From Marinilactibacillus sp036039175 (lineage in GTDB: Bacteria > Bacillota > Bacilli > Lactobacillales > Carnobacteriaceae_A): 64,000 nt of DNA. Position 1 is the stretch's first letter. Each line of letters begins with the position of its first letter. Positions 23,401 through 32,342 of this stretch are shown here, one piece after another. The notes beneath the pieces are model-generated. The model was not told where the DNA came from and searched no databases. It saw only the letters and a list, made by a program, of their open reading frames with translations. The position numbers were made by a program, and so were the translations under genes. The DNA is taken from positions 62,001-126,000 of the forward strand of contig NZ_JAYXKP010000007.1 of the NCBI RefSeq assembly GCF_036039175.1. The letters are read 5' to 3'.

Positions 23401-25092
23401 ATGGAATTAACTAAAACTTATTCAAAAACATGGTGGAAAGAGGAAGTCGTCTATCAAATTTATCCAAAGAGTTTCTACGACACGAATGATGATGGGATTG
23501 GAGACATAAAGGGGATAACAGAAAAATTAGATTATCTAAACTCACTAGGTATAACCATGATCTGGATCTGTCCCGTTTTTCCTTCTCCTATGGTAGATAA
23601 CGGCTATGATATCTCCGATTTCCAAGGTATTCATTCAGATTTTGGAACAATGGAGGATTTCGATGTTTTATTGGAAAAAGCAAAGTCCAAGGGCATTAAA
23701 ATTGTTTTGGACTTAGTCGTCAACCACACATCTGATGAACATAGTTGGTTTAAACAAGCCATTGAAAGTGAATCAAGCCCTTATAGAGACTATTATATTT
23801 TTAAGGAAAGTCAAATTAATCAGCCACCTAACAATTGGCGTTCAATTTTTGGAGGAAGTGTGTGGGAGCCTGTAGCTAACGAGCCTGGAACGTATTATTT
23901 TCATACTTTTGATAAAAGACAGCCCGATTTGAATTGGGAAAATGCAGCACTCAGAGAAGAAGTATATGACATGGTCAATTGGTGGTTAGACAAAGGGATT
24001 GCGGGCTTTCGTATCGATTCAATCACTTTTATCAAAAAAGATCAGGATTATAGTAGTTTGTCTCCCGATGGAGCAGATGGTTTGGCAAGTGTTAAACACA
24101 AAGGAAGAAATAGACCAGGCATCGAGATATTCCTAAAGGAATTGAACGAAAGAACATTTAATAACTATCAATGTGTCAGCATTGGGGAAGCTCCTGGTGT
24201 GACCTATGAAGAGTTTGATCAGTATATAGGAAAAGACGGCTACTTTAATATGATCTTTGATTTCAAATATGCTGATATCGATGTTATGAGCGGAAGCGAA
24301 TGGTTCAGAAAGACGAACTGGACGGTAGATGAATTGAAAGAAAAAATCACACTGAGTCAAGAAGCACTTCAAAATACTGGGTGGGGTGCTAACTTCTTGG
24401 AAAATCACGACCAGCCTAGGTCAGTATCAAAGTATATTCAAGACAAAGAATACCATAATCGTATTGGTGCTACTGCTTTAGCTTCGCTTTTCTTTTTCTT
24501 ACGAGGCACGCCTTTCATTTACCAAGGACAAGAAATCGGCATGCTGAATTTCAATCGATCATCTCTAGAGGATTTCAATGATGTATCAAGTATAGATAAT
24601 TATCATCGTTCTATACTAGAAGGTTTTTCAAAAACTGAAGCACTGGCCTTTGTTAACGAACGTTCCAGGGACAACGGACGGACTCCTATGCAGTGGGATA
24701 AATCAATGAATGGAGGATTCTCTAAAAATCAAGAGACTTGGTTGAAGCTAGCGGATGATGCGCTAGAAGCAAACGTAGCTGATCAGGAGATGGATACGGA
24801 TTCTGTACTAAATTTTTATAGAAAAATGATTCAATTAAGAAATCAATCTGAATACAAAGAAACGCTTATTTACGGTGAATTTGAACCACTTGAAACAGAC
24901 GGACCTGTTATAGGTTATTCAAGAAAAGCTGACCACGTGGTTGAAAGTTATACAAATCTGAGCAGTGAAAAACAAACCATTAGCTGCACGTTTAAAAAAG
25001 TACTATTAAATAATTACTCAGAAGTTGAAGTGACTCACAAAGCTATCGTACTTCAACCGTATCAAACTATTCTTATTGAGAAAGAGGGATAA
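23401..25092 (+). CDS. GH13 alpha-glucosidase (oligo-1,6-glucosidase/phospho-glucosidase type)
   Basis: 563 residues, a GH13 subfamily 31-like enzyme (WWKEEVVYQIYPKSFYDTND). Catalytic residues: nucleophile Asp206 in GFRIDSI, acid/base Glu263 in SIGEAP, and Asp337 in ENHDQPR. The residue after the nucleophile is Ser, where oligo-1,6-glucosidases usually have Val and alpha-1,4 enzymes often Ala or another small residue, so linkage specificity is open. The next gene, three bases away, is a PTS permease, which would deliver a phosphorylated disaccharide; the enzyme may thus act on a sugar 6-phosphate such as trehalose-6-phosphate or an isomaltose-type sugar. Under LacI control through site 2. Confidence 0.88.
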   Translation: MELTKTYSKTWWKEEVVYQIYPKSFYDTNDDGIGDIKGITEKLDYLNSLGITMIWICPVFPSPMVDNGYDISDFQGIHSDFGTMEDFDVLLEKAKSKGIKIVLDLVVNHTSDEHSWFKQAIESESSPYRDYYIFKESQINQPPNNWRSIFGGSVWEPVANEPGTYYFHTFDKRQPDLNWENAALREEVYDMVNWWLDKGIAGFRIDSITFIKKDQDYSSLSPDGADGLASVKHKGRNRPGIEIFLKELNERTFNNYQCVSIGEAPGVTYEEFDQYIGKDGYFNMIFDFKYADIDVMSGSEWFRKTNWTVDELKEKITLSQEALQNTGWGANFLENHDQPRSVSKYIQDKEYHNRIGATALASLFFFLRGTPFIYQGQEIGMLNFNRSSLEDFNDVSSIDNYHRSILEGFSKTEALAFVNERSRDNGRTPMQWDKSMNGGFSKNQETWLKLADDALEANVADQEMDTDSVLNFYRKMIQLRNQSEYKETLIYGEFEPLETDGPVIGYSRKADHVVESYTNLSSEKQTISCTFKKVLLNNYSEVEVTHKAIVLQPYQTILIEKEG

Positions 25093-25094
25093 AC

Positions 25095-26516
25095 ATGACA
25101 AATTATGATCAAATTGCAAGAGAAATCGTAGAGGTAGTGGGAGAGGATAATATTCTTTCCTCTACTCACTGCGCTACGCGTCTACGACTTCAAGTCAAAG
25201 ATAGAACAGTGATCAATGATGAAGAAGTAGAAGCAATCGACCAAGTTAAAGGTGTATTCTTTAATGCTGGTCAGTACCAAATCATTCTAGGGACTGGCGT
25301 AGTCAATAAAGTTTACAATTCACTGCAATCGCTTTATTCATATGAAGAAGTCTCAAAGGATCAGATGAGTATGGATAGTGCGTCTCCGTTGCAACGAAGT
25401 ATTAGGAATTTGGCTGATATATTTGTTCCAATTATTCCTATACTAGGTGCTACAGGTCTTTTTCTAGGATTAAAAGGTGTTCTATTTAATGAATCCGTTT
25501 TATCTGTCTTTGGTCTTTCGCCTGAAGCCATTCCGATTTGGTTAACGACAATGGCTACAGTTTTGACGGATACGGCTTTTGGATTTCTAACAGCCTTTAT
25601 TTGCTGGTCTGCTTTTAAGAAAAAAGGGGGACTACCAATTATAGGATTCTTGATAGGATTAATGCTTGTTTCTCCAGCTTTACCGAATGCTTATGATGTC
25701 GCTTCTGGAGCAGCTGAGCCAATTATGGCTTTTGGGCTGTTTCCACTTGTCGGATATCAAGGATCTATACTGACAGCACTGGTTACGGGAATACTAGGGG
25801 CTAAATTGGAATTGAAGCTTCGAAATATTATGCCTAATTCAATGGATCTCATCTTCACACCATTCGTTGTGATTTTAGCTTCTGTCGTTCTTGCGTTGTT
25901 TGTATTAGGTCCAATTGTTCATTTGTTCGAAGAACAAGCTGTAAAAGCCATTGAGTACTTTTTACATCTTCCACTTGGAATTGGTGGATTAATTATTGGA
26001 GCTTTGTACCCACTGTTTGTTATTACAGGAATGCACCATATGTTTATTATGATGGAAACCTCTTTGATTGCTACAACAGGATTCAATCCTTTAATCACTG
26101 TTTGTGCAATGTATGGTTTCGCCAATGCTGCAGTTTGTTTAGCAATATCGTTGAAAACAGATAAACCAGCTATGAAAACAGCTGGAATATCAGCAACGGC
26201 TACACAATTGCTAGGAGTAAGTGAACCCGCATTATTTGGTGTTATCTTAAGATATGGCTTGAAGGCAATTGGGATTGTCGTTGCTACTTCAGGAATCAGT
26301 GGTATGATTCTTTCATTACTAAATATTCAAGCAAATAGTTACGGTCTGGCTGTCTTACTATCACCGCTTATGTATATTTACGATCGTAATCAATTTTTGA
26401 CTTATGTTATCGTGGGTATCTTGACGTTTATTGTCGCATATATATCGACTAACATCATATTGTTCAGCAGGTTTAAAAAAGTGAATTTAGTTTCAAGAAA
26501 AAGTGTTCGTGGCTAA
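25095..26516 (+). CDS. PTS EIIBC permease, glucose/sucrose/trehalose family
   Basis: 473 residues. The EIIB domain comes first, with phosphorylated Cys26 in STHCATRLRL, followed by an EIIC domain of about ten helices including GMHHMF and the SEPALFGVILR loop typical of the sucrose/trehalose/maltose branch. There is no EIIA domain, so it must borrow EIIA from another PTS protein. It begins two bases after the glucosidase stop, so the two are coupled. Substrate is probably an alpha-glucoside disaccharide; the exact one cannot be told. Confidence 0.88.
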   Translation: MTNYDQIAREIVEVVGEDNILSSTHCATRLRLQVKDRTVINDEEVEAIDQVKGVFFNAGQYQIILGTGVVNKVYNSLQSLYSYEEVSKDQMSMDSASPLQRSIRNLADIFVPIIPILGATGLFLGLKGVLFNESVLSVFGLSPEAIPIWLTTMATVLTDTAFGFLTAFICWSAFKKKGGLPIIGFLIGLMLVSPALPNAYDVASGAAEPIMAFGLFPLVGYQGSILTALVTGILGAKLELKLRNIMPNSMDLIFTPFVVILASVVLALFVLGPIVHLFEEQAVKAIEYFLHLPLGIGGLIIGALYPLFVITGMHHMFIMMETSLIATTGFNPLITVCAMYGFANAAVCLAISLKTDKPAMKTAGISATATQLLGVSEPALFGVILRYGLKAIGIVVATSGISGMILSLLNIQANSYGLAVLLSPLMYIYDRNQFLTYVIVGILTFIVAYISTNIILFSRFKKVNLVSRKSVRG

Positions 26517-26524
26517 GTATTGAA

Positions 26525-26562
26525 AAGAAGACCTCTCAACCAAAGTTGGGAGGTCTTCTTTT
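26525..26562. terminator. Bidirectional terminator
   Basis: A 16-bp stem (26525-26540 with 26545-26560) closes the glucoside operon and the convergent acyltransferase gene. Confidence 0.92.
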
Positions 26563-27184
26563 ATGGTTGGTACTTCTCAACAAAGTCTTCAATGGGTAAT
26601 TTTAAGTCTTCATAACGTTCTTCTAGTTCTGCTCTTGACCAGTTCCACCACTTGATTTGTAATAGTTTTTCTTGGATGTCTTTAGGGAATCGCTCTTTTA
26701 GCGGTTTAGCAGGAATACCTCCTACGATCGTATAAGGCGCTACATCTTTAGTAATGACTGCTCCGGCTCCAATCACCGCGCCGTCTCCAACTGTTACACC
26801 AGATTGAATAGTCACACCGTGGCCAATCCAGACATCATTTCCAATTGTTGTGATTTTTTGTTTTCTTTTTTCAAGAAACTGGGTATCTTTATTCGGGAAG
26901 CCGTACCCATCTCCGTTATAGGCAAATAAATGCTGAGAGGGTCTTTCGTATGGGTGGTTTGTGGGCCCAATTCTGACCATATCTGCTATACTTGCAAAAC
27001 GACCAATAATTGAATTCTGAACATAACAGTAACTACCAGTGTAACTATAACCTCCGATTTTCGAATTATCGACGCTATTGGATGATCCCAACTCCACGTA
27101 TTCTCCAAAGGTTGTATCTTTGATTTGACTATTGTCTCCAATAACGGGACGATCGGGATAAAGCTCAACCGTTTCAATGTGCAC
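26561..27184 (-). CDS. Hexapeptide-repeat acyltransferase (XAT/DapH-related)
   Basis: 207 residues of left-handed beta-helix: isoleucine/valine hexads such as IGGYSYTGSYC, IGNDVWIGHGVTIQSGVTVG and GAVIGAGAVITKDVAPYTIV, and the loop NHPYERPSQH that carries the catalytic His in CatB/Vat-type acetyltransferases. The tail PAKPLKERFPKDIQEKLLQI and WWNW are as in the transferases annotated with phosphonate metabolism, though no phn gene is nearby. It likely transfers an acetyl group from acetyl-CoA to a small hydroxylated acceptor. The start is GTG 27184. Confidence 0.82.
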   Translation of the reverse strand: MHIETVELYPDRPVIGDNSQIKDTTFGEYVELGSSNSVDNSKIGGYSYTGSYCYVQNSIIGRFASIADMVRIGPTNHPYERPSQHLFAYNGDGYGFPNKDTQFLEKRKQKITTIGNDVWIGHGVTIQSGVTVGDGAVIGAGAVITKDVAPYTIVGGIPAKPLKERFPKDIQEKLLQIKWWNWSRAELEERYEDLKLPIEDFVEKYQP

Positions 27185-27287
27185 TGTAAAACACCCTCTC
27201 CAAACTTTTATTTTAGTTTAACCAATGATAGAATAAAATGCAAAGTGTAAATGAGCAGATTCAAGAAGTTCTATAGGAGGCGATAAA

Positions 27288-28502
27288 GTGTACGACATCA
27301 AAGCCATAGATTCCTTTTCCAATAAACAATTGGCTAAATTAAAGCATGCCAAAGCTAAAGTGGTGGAAACGGAGCGACCGCATGGCATTATGGTCAGAAG
27401 TTCTGTTGTTCCAGATCATTTGTTGACGGAAGATCTTCTCGTGATTTCAAGATCTGGTGTTGGGGTCAATACGATCAATGTCGATGCCTCTACGGGAAAG
27501 GGTATTGCCGTTTTAAATACACCTGGCGTCAATGCGAATGCTGTAAAAGAAGCTGTTCTCAGCAGCTTGTTTGCCGCTGTTCGTCCAATTGGGCCAGCAT
27601 CTGAAATGGTTCAAACATTGGAAGGACCGGATTTACTGAGACAAGCAGAAGATAAACGAGAAGACTTTGTAGGGAGAGAACTGCAAGGAAAAGTGATCGG
27701 TGTTGTAGGGCTTGGGTCAATTGGTTCTCAGGTTGCGAGAAGTTGTTATGACTTGGGAATGGAAGTTCTTGGATACGCCAGATCTGACAAAGACTTGGAC
27801 TATGTAGAACAGTTGGATCTTGAAGAACTACTGCGTCAATCTGATTTTGTTGTGTTGACTTTACCATTGACGGACGAAACAAGAGACATTCTATCAAAAG
27901 AGCAATTGCTGTTGATGAAACAAGGGGCTTATTTATTGAATTTTGGAAGAGGGCCACTTGTCAACAATGAAGATTTGATAGAAGTACTAAATACTGACCA
28001 AATTGCTGGATATATAACGGATTTTCCAGAGGAAGTTTTACTGGGGCACGAAAAAATTACCCTACTCCCACACATCGGCGGAAATACTCAAGAAGCCTTG
28101 GAAGGCGGAGAACGCTTAGCTAGAAAGTCACTCAGTGATTTTCTTTTATTTGGAACAGTCAGAGATTCAGTCAATTTTCCTGGGGCGAGACAGTTGTTTC
28201 ATTCTCCCTACCGTGTAACGGTGTTTTACGAGGAAACGATGGATACTTTGCCGGAAATCATTCAGATGTTTAATCATTTCGATTTGCGTATGGGTGACAT
28301 GACGAGTAATCGAAAAAATGGCTATGTTTATGTACTGATCGATTTGGAGGAAGGGCTTGATAAAATCGAAGGGGCTGTAAAAGAAATCCAACAGATTTCA
28401 ACCGTCAAGCGCGTTCGAATACTAAAAAGACCACACTATAAACGGTCAAGAGGGCGTCGAAATAAGAAAGCTAAAGTCGTTCCTAAATCAAATGAACAAT
28501 AA
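27288..28502 (+). CDS. serA: D-3-phosphoglycerate dehydrogenase-like 2-hydroxyacid dehydrogenase
   Basis: 404 residues. Substrate-binding SRSGVGVNTIN with catalytic Arg, Rossmann motif VVGLGSIGSQVA, and the catalytic His in LPHIGGNTQEA are all present. A C-terminal ACT-like regulatory domain (YRVTVFYEETMDTLPEIIQM onward) is typical of PGDH. The last 20 residues are extremely basic (KRSRGRRNKKAKVV), which is not usual for the family. The reaction is the NAD-linked oxidation of 3-phosphoglycerate, first step of serine synthesis, but serC and serB are not adjacent, so another 2-hydroxyacid is possible. Start GTG 27288 with AGGAGG upstream. Confidence 0.82.
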   Translation: MYDIKAIDSFSNKQLAKLKHAKAKVVETERPHGIMVRSSVVPDHLLTEDLLVISRSGVGVNTINVDASTGKGIAVLNTPGVNANAVKEAVLSSLFAAVRPIGPASEMVQTLEGPDLLRQAEDKREDFVGRELQGKVIGVVGLGSIGSQVARSCYDLGMEVLGYARSDKDLDYVEQLDLEELLRQSDFVVLTLPLTDETRDILSKEQLLLMKQGAYLLNFGRGPLVNNEDLIEVLNTDQIAGYITDFPEEVLLGHEKITLLPHIGGNTQEALEGGERLARKSLSDFLLFGTVRDSVNFPGARQLFHSPYRVTVFYEETMDTLPEIIQMFNHFDLRMGDMTSNRKNGYVYVLIDLEEGLDKIEGAVKEIQQISTVKRVRILKRPHYKRSRGRRNKKAKVVPKSNEQ

Positions 28503-28537
28503 AAAATACCATCCAATGTTGATTGGATGGTATTTCT
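28503..28537. terminator. Bidirectional terminator
   Basis: A 14-bp stem (AAATACCATCCAAT with its complement) lies between the convergent serA-like gene and the acetate transporter gene. Confidence 0.92.
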
Positions 28538-28557
28538 GTTTGATTCAATGAACCAGT

Positions 28558-29157
28558 TTAGTTAACGTCGCCTAAAGGCATAAGGTTTTTCTTATATAGT
28601 TCATTGATGACTTGAGCTAAACCAGCATAGATAGCTGAGAAACCACAGATGATGCCTTCGTAACCAGCGATTGTCATGATCATTGATGAACCAGTGAAGT
28701 TTCCGATAGCTAGTAAAAAGAATAACAGCGCTAATGAACCGAAAACAACTTGTAAGGCACGACTAATTCTAAGAGTTCCGATAAACATAACTAAAGTAAA
28801 TAATCCCCACATGAATAAGTAAGCACCCATAGCTTCTGATGAAGTTGGTTCACCTAATCCAAGCATTGGTAATAAGTTCAATGCCGCAAATGATAGCCAG
28901 AAAAATCCGTATGACGTGAAAGCAGTTGTACCGAAAGTGTTGTTCTTTTTAAATTCCATGATCCCAGCAACGACTTGTGCAAGTCCTCCGTAGAAAATAC
29001 CCATTGCAATAATCATAGGGTTGATTGGAAAGAATCCAGCATTGTGAATGTTCAACAATACCGTTGTCATTCCGAATCCAAGCAATCCAAGTGGTGCAGG
29101 ATTAGCAGTTATTTCACTAAAAGACATGTGCTTGCCTTCTAAATTACCATTACTCAT
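28558..29157 (-). CDS. satP: GPR1/FUN34/YaaH-family acetate/succinate transporter
   Basis: 199 residues with six helices and the family signature NPAPLGLLGFGMTT near residue 20; the conserved FWLSFAAL and a second amphipathic half follow. Members exchange acetate or succinate with protons and form hexameric channels. The gene has a good promoter at 29206-29233 and stands alone. The initiator ATG follows GGAGAAAC. Identification as SatP is by family; the substrate is presumed. Confidence 0.88.
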   Translation of the reverse strand: MSNGNLEGKHMSFSEITANPAPLGLLGFGMTTVLLNIHNAGFFPINPMIIAMGIFYGGLAQVVAGIMEFKKNNTFGTTAFTSYGFFWLSFAALNLLPMLGLGEPTSSEAMGAYLFMWGLFTLVMFIGTLRISRALQVVFGSLALLFFLLAIGNFTGSSMIMTIAGYEGIICGFSAIYAGLAQVINELYKKNLMPLGDVN

Positions 29158-29205
29158 TTTTTGTTTCTCCTTTTAGGTCTTGTCGTGGTTAGTCACGCGA
29201 TTTCA

Positions 29206-29233
29206 ATTATACAGTAGCGCCAAGCCAAGTCAA
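29206..29233 (-). promoter_or_regulatory. Sigma-A promoter of satP
   Basis: On the minus strand, TTGACT (29233-29228) and TATAAT (29211-29206) are spaced by 16 bases, about 50 bases before the transporter start codon. Confidence 0.65.
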
Positions 29234-29314
29234 ACAAAAGTTAAGGAGAAAAAAAGACAATTTTTACTAAAGGGAGAAGCTTTCAAAGAGGTCCTTTCAA
29301 AACAAGATGATATC

Positions 29315-29806
29315 TTATTCAGGAAGCGTTTCATATGCTAATTTAGTGATAATTTCTTTGTGTTCGGGATATTCATTCAGTAATTCAGCTTGCGTAAATA
29401 ATTTGAAATCTGAGAAATCAAAACCGGGAACGACGGTGCAGCTGACTAGAGCGTATCCATCTTCAACAGTGGATCCAAAAATGGTTCCAGCTGGGACGGT
29501 ATACTGGGGAGATTCCCCTTGGGATAAATTCAGTCCAAGTTTATGTTGACTGTAAGAACCATCTGGATTTAGAGAATGGACAGTTAAAGGAGATCCAGTA
29601 TGGAAAAACCACAGCTCATCTGAAGTCAGTTGATGGAAATGAGAAGCATTTTCTTTTGTGAGTAAAAAGAAAATATTCGTATATAAGGGTAAATTTTTTT
29701 TACTAGCTGGGTACTGTTGAGCGCTGATATCTGTCTGAACAAAGTAGCCTCCCTCAGGATGAGCCGTTAGATTCAATTCTTGTATCCATTCTTTGGCAGT
29801 CTTCAA
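29315..29806 (-). CDS. DUF985-family cupin protein
   Basis: 163 residues. The opening AKEWIQELNLTAHPEGGYF and the later SHFHQLTSDELWFFHTG are the cupin_5 (DUF985) pattern, with His and Glu as likely metal ligands, and GTIFGSTVEDGYALVSCTV, GFDFSDF closing the barrel. Function unknown. It is transcribed alone, divergent from the hydrolase operon. Confidence 0.88.
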   Translation of the reverse strand: MKTAKEWIQELNLTAHPEGGYFVQTDISAQQYPASKKNLPLYTNIFFLLTKENASHFHQLTSDELWFFHTGSPLTVHSLNPDGSYSQHKLGLNLSQGESPQYTVPAGTIFGSTVEDGYALVSCTVVPGFDFSDFKLFTQAELLNEYPEHKEIITKLAYETLPE

Positions 29807-29948
29807 TTAAATCAGTCCTTCCAGCTTCTAATGTGAACAAGTTTACCATATCTATACACAGAATCTAGATGGGGAATAGACTGTTTTAATGTCTGTGAAA
29901 GGTTTTCGTGATAAACTGTAGAAAAGTTAAAGATAATGAGGCCGAATT

Positions 29949-30872
29949 ATGAATCCATTCTTCAAGTTGATTTTAAAGCTGATGTCTTCTCCGAAAATTG
30001 ATATTCAAGAAGATTATCAGTCAATTAGAAAATTTCAGCAGATTTTCTATGCTAAGCCCAAAAGATCTTACCGGATATTAGATGAGCAGATTTATTCTGA
30101 AGATCGTTCGCACAAGATTGATGTCCGAGTTTTTATGCCTAAAAAGAAAAAACACGAAGAACCTGTTTTGTTCATCCACGGCGGCGGTTGGGTTATTGGA
30201 GATATTGATTCCTATACAAGAGCCTGCATAAACCTTGCGGATGCGCTGGGAAGGGTAGTATACTCAGTGGACTATAGATTAGCACCTGAATATCCTTATC
30301 CAGCTGGTCTTGAGGACTGTTTCCGTGCAGCTGAAATTTTACTTGAACAGTTAGAATTCACTGGCCCAGAAGATACCTCTAAATGGATCATTATGGGGGA
30401 CTCTGCGGGAGGAAACCTGGCGGCTGTCGTCAGTATCTTATTAAGAGAAAAAGGGCGGACGCAGCCTTATAAACAGATTTTACTCTATCCGGTCACCTAT
30501 TGGGATCATACTGAAGCGTCTCCGTTTGAATCAATCAGACGAAATGGTCACGACTATGGACTAACAATTGATAAAATCCAAAGTTATATGGAATTATATG
30601 TTCCAGACGAAGCTGAGCGCAAGAACTATAAAGTTGCCCCTTTAATGACTGAAGATTTATCGAACCAGCCAGAGACATTGGTGATCACTGCAGAGTATGA
30701 TCCGCTTTGTGATGAAGGAGAAGCTTACGCGAGTGCTTTATTTAAAAGTGGCAACAAAGTTCGATTGCACCGAGTAGAAAATGCCGTCCACGGATTTATT
30801 ACGTATCCAAAATTTGCAACACCGCTAGATGAGTCTTTCCGGATCATAAATGATTTTCTGACTAGAGATTAA
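29949..30872 (+). CDS. HSL-type alpha/beta hydrolase (acyl esterase/deacetylase)
   Basis: 307 residues of the hormone-sensitive lipase family: oxyanion motif HGGGW at 77-81, nucleophile elbow GDSAGG with Ser152, Asp in EYDPLCDEG and His in NAVHGF. It probably hydrolyses short acyl esters. It is the first of three close genes; the next encodes an acyltransferase-like enzyme of the condensation-domain fold and the third a zinc-ribbon membrane protein. The grouping suggests acylation and deacylation of a shared substrate or lipid at the membrane, which is inference. Confidence 0.86.
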   Translation: MNPFFKLILKLMSSPKIDIQEDYQSIRKFQQIFYAKPKRSYRILDEQIYSEDRSHKIDVRVFMPKKKKHEEPVLFIHGGGWVIGDIDSYTRACINLADALGRVVYSVDYRLAPEYPYPAGLEDCFRAAEILLEQLEFTGPEDTSKWIIMGDSAGGNLAAVVSILLREKGRTQPYKQILLYPVTYWDHTEASPFESIRRNGHDYGLTIDKIQSYMELYVPDEAERKNYKVAPLMTEDLSNQPETLVITAEYDPLCDEGEAYASALFKSGNKVRLHRVENAVHGFITYPKFATPLDESFRIINDFLTRD

Positions 30873-30905
30873 AACGAGACGTCGCACTAAAGAGGGGGAC
30901 AAGGT

Positions 30906-32342
30906 TTGGAGAGAAGGAATTGGGTCAGACTGGATAATGCATCCAATATTTTTCTGGCAGCTAAAAATGATGTGGACACAAAAGTATTTCGACTGAGTGC
31001 TGAATTAGAAGGAACAATCAATCCGAGAATTCTACAGCGTGCGCTGGAGGCTGTTTACAAGCAGTATGCATTATACCGTAGTGTACTTAGAAGAGGATTG
31101 TTCTGGTATTATTTGGAAGAAAGTAATTTGAGACCGGTAGCTAGACCAGAAACCAAACCACCCTGTGCCCCGATTTATCATTTCGACCGAAAAGAATTGT
31201 TGTTCCGAGTACTTTACCATAATGACCGTATCCATCTGGAAGTATTTCACGCATTGTCTGATGGGACAGGAGCGCAGTGGTTCTTTGAAGACTTGGTATC
31301 CAAGTATGTTGCCTTGATGTATCTGGACATTCACGGCGAAGAAAATCAAAAAGAACAAGCTCGAGTAGCGGATCAAAGAGAAGATAGCTTTGCTAAATAT
31401 TTTAGAAAAAGTCGTCAGAAGAACTTTAGAAAAGCAGCTTTATCTGCTCTGGAAAAGATTTATCTGGAAAGAGAGTCAGATATGCCTGCAAGTAAGCGTT
31501 CTACGCCCTCAGCAATGATGGATGCGCCTGATTTAGGGGATCAAGAAGACGATCAAAAAGCGATTTACCGAATTAAAGGACAAAAGACACCGGATAATCG
31601 AACAAGAGTCATTGAATTAGATCTGCCTTTGGATCAGACACTGAAACTAGCTAAGTCATTTAATGTATCGCTGACCGTTTATTTAACGGCCCTCTACCTT
31701 TTAGCTGTTGAGCAAACAAAAGATAGAGAGTCAAAACCTTCAGCCATAGCGGTTTCGGTACCTGTCAATCTCAGGCAGTATTTTCCTTCTTCGTCAGCTA
31801 GAAACTTTTTTACCACGGTGAAATTGAAAACGGTGATTGAAAAGAGAGAACGACCTGATTTCCAAAAGCTCTGTACAACTCTTGCTGAACAGCTTAAATC
31901 ACAAACAGGGTCTGAATATTTAGAAGAGAGACTGAATCGATTTATCTCATTTGAACTAAATCCATTTATTCGAATACAACCGAGACCGCTCAAAGATTTC
32001 ATATTGAAAATGATCAATAAATTTCATAACCGAAAAGTGACAGTTGCCATGTCCAATTTGGGTAGAATTGAGTTCCCCGAACAAGTCAGACCTTATGTTC
32101 GTTCTGTCTACTTCCATACTTCTGCGATTCGACCGCAGTTTTGTATGATCAGTCACGAAAATAGTTTAACGGTTAGTTTCACAACCCCATTTGTGGACAC
32201 GATTATTCAAAAACGTTTTGTCGAATTGCTGAGCCAAGAACAGATTCCCGTGACTGTCACAGCCAATAAAGTGACCAAGGAAGAACTGGAGGAGAAAACA
32301 GATGAATCCATGTCCTCACTGTCAGACGATAATAAAGGGTGA
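30906..32342 (+). CDS. Condensation-domain/alcohol acetyltransferase-like protein
   Basis: 478 residues with the acyltransferase motif HxxxDG as HALSDG at 115-120 and two chloramphenicol-acetyltransferase-like halves joined by a linker rich in charge (about 165-225). This resembles the alcohol acetyltransferase (AATase) and WES/PapA5-like families, which join acyl-CoA or acyl-carrier to a hydroxyl group. There is no carrier protein or NRPS module. Start TTG 30906, 33 bases after the hydrolase stop. Its 3' end overlaps the next gene by 41 bases in another frame, so the operon is tight. Substrate unknown. Confidence 0.78.
   Translation: MERRNWVRLDNASNIFLAAKNDVDTKVFRLSAELEGTINPRILQRALEAVYKQYALYRSVLRRGLFWYYLEESNLRPVARPETKPPCAPIYHFDRKELLFRVLYHNDRIHLEVFHALSDGTGAQWFFEDLVSKYVALMYLDIHGEENQKEQARVADQREDSFAKYFRKSRQKNFRKAALSALEKIYLERESDMPASKRSTPSAMMDAPDLGDQEDDQKAIYRIKGQKTPDNRTRVIELDLPLDQTLKLAKSFNVSLTVYLTALYLLAVEQTKDRESKPSAIAVSVPVNLRQYFPSSSARNFFTTVKLKTVIEKRERPDFQKLCTTLAEQLKSQTGSEYLEERLNRFISFELNPFIRIQPRPLKDFILKMINKFHNRKVTVAMSNLGRIEFPEQVRPYVRSVYFHTSAIRPQFCMISHENSLTVSFTTPFVDTIIQKRFVELLSQEQIPVTVTANKVTKEELEEKTDESMSSLSDDNKG

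Noticed and set aside
27559..27957. Antisense ORF of 132 codons within the serA-like gene
   Set aside because: It lies wholly inside a well-supported gene on the other strand, has no ribosome site and resembles no family.
29192..29205. Catabolite-repression cre site at the satP promoter
   Set aside because: Only the left half fits the consensus; the right half fails at four positions.
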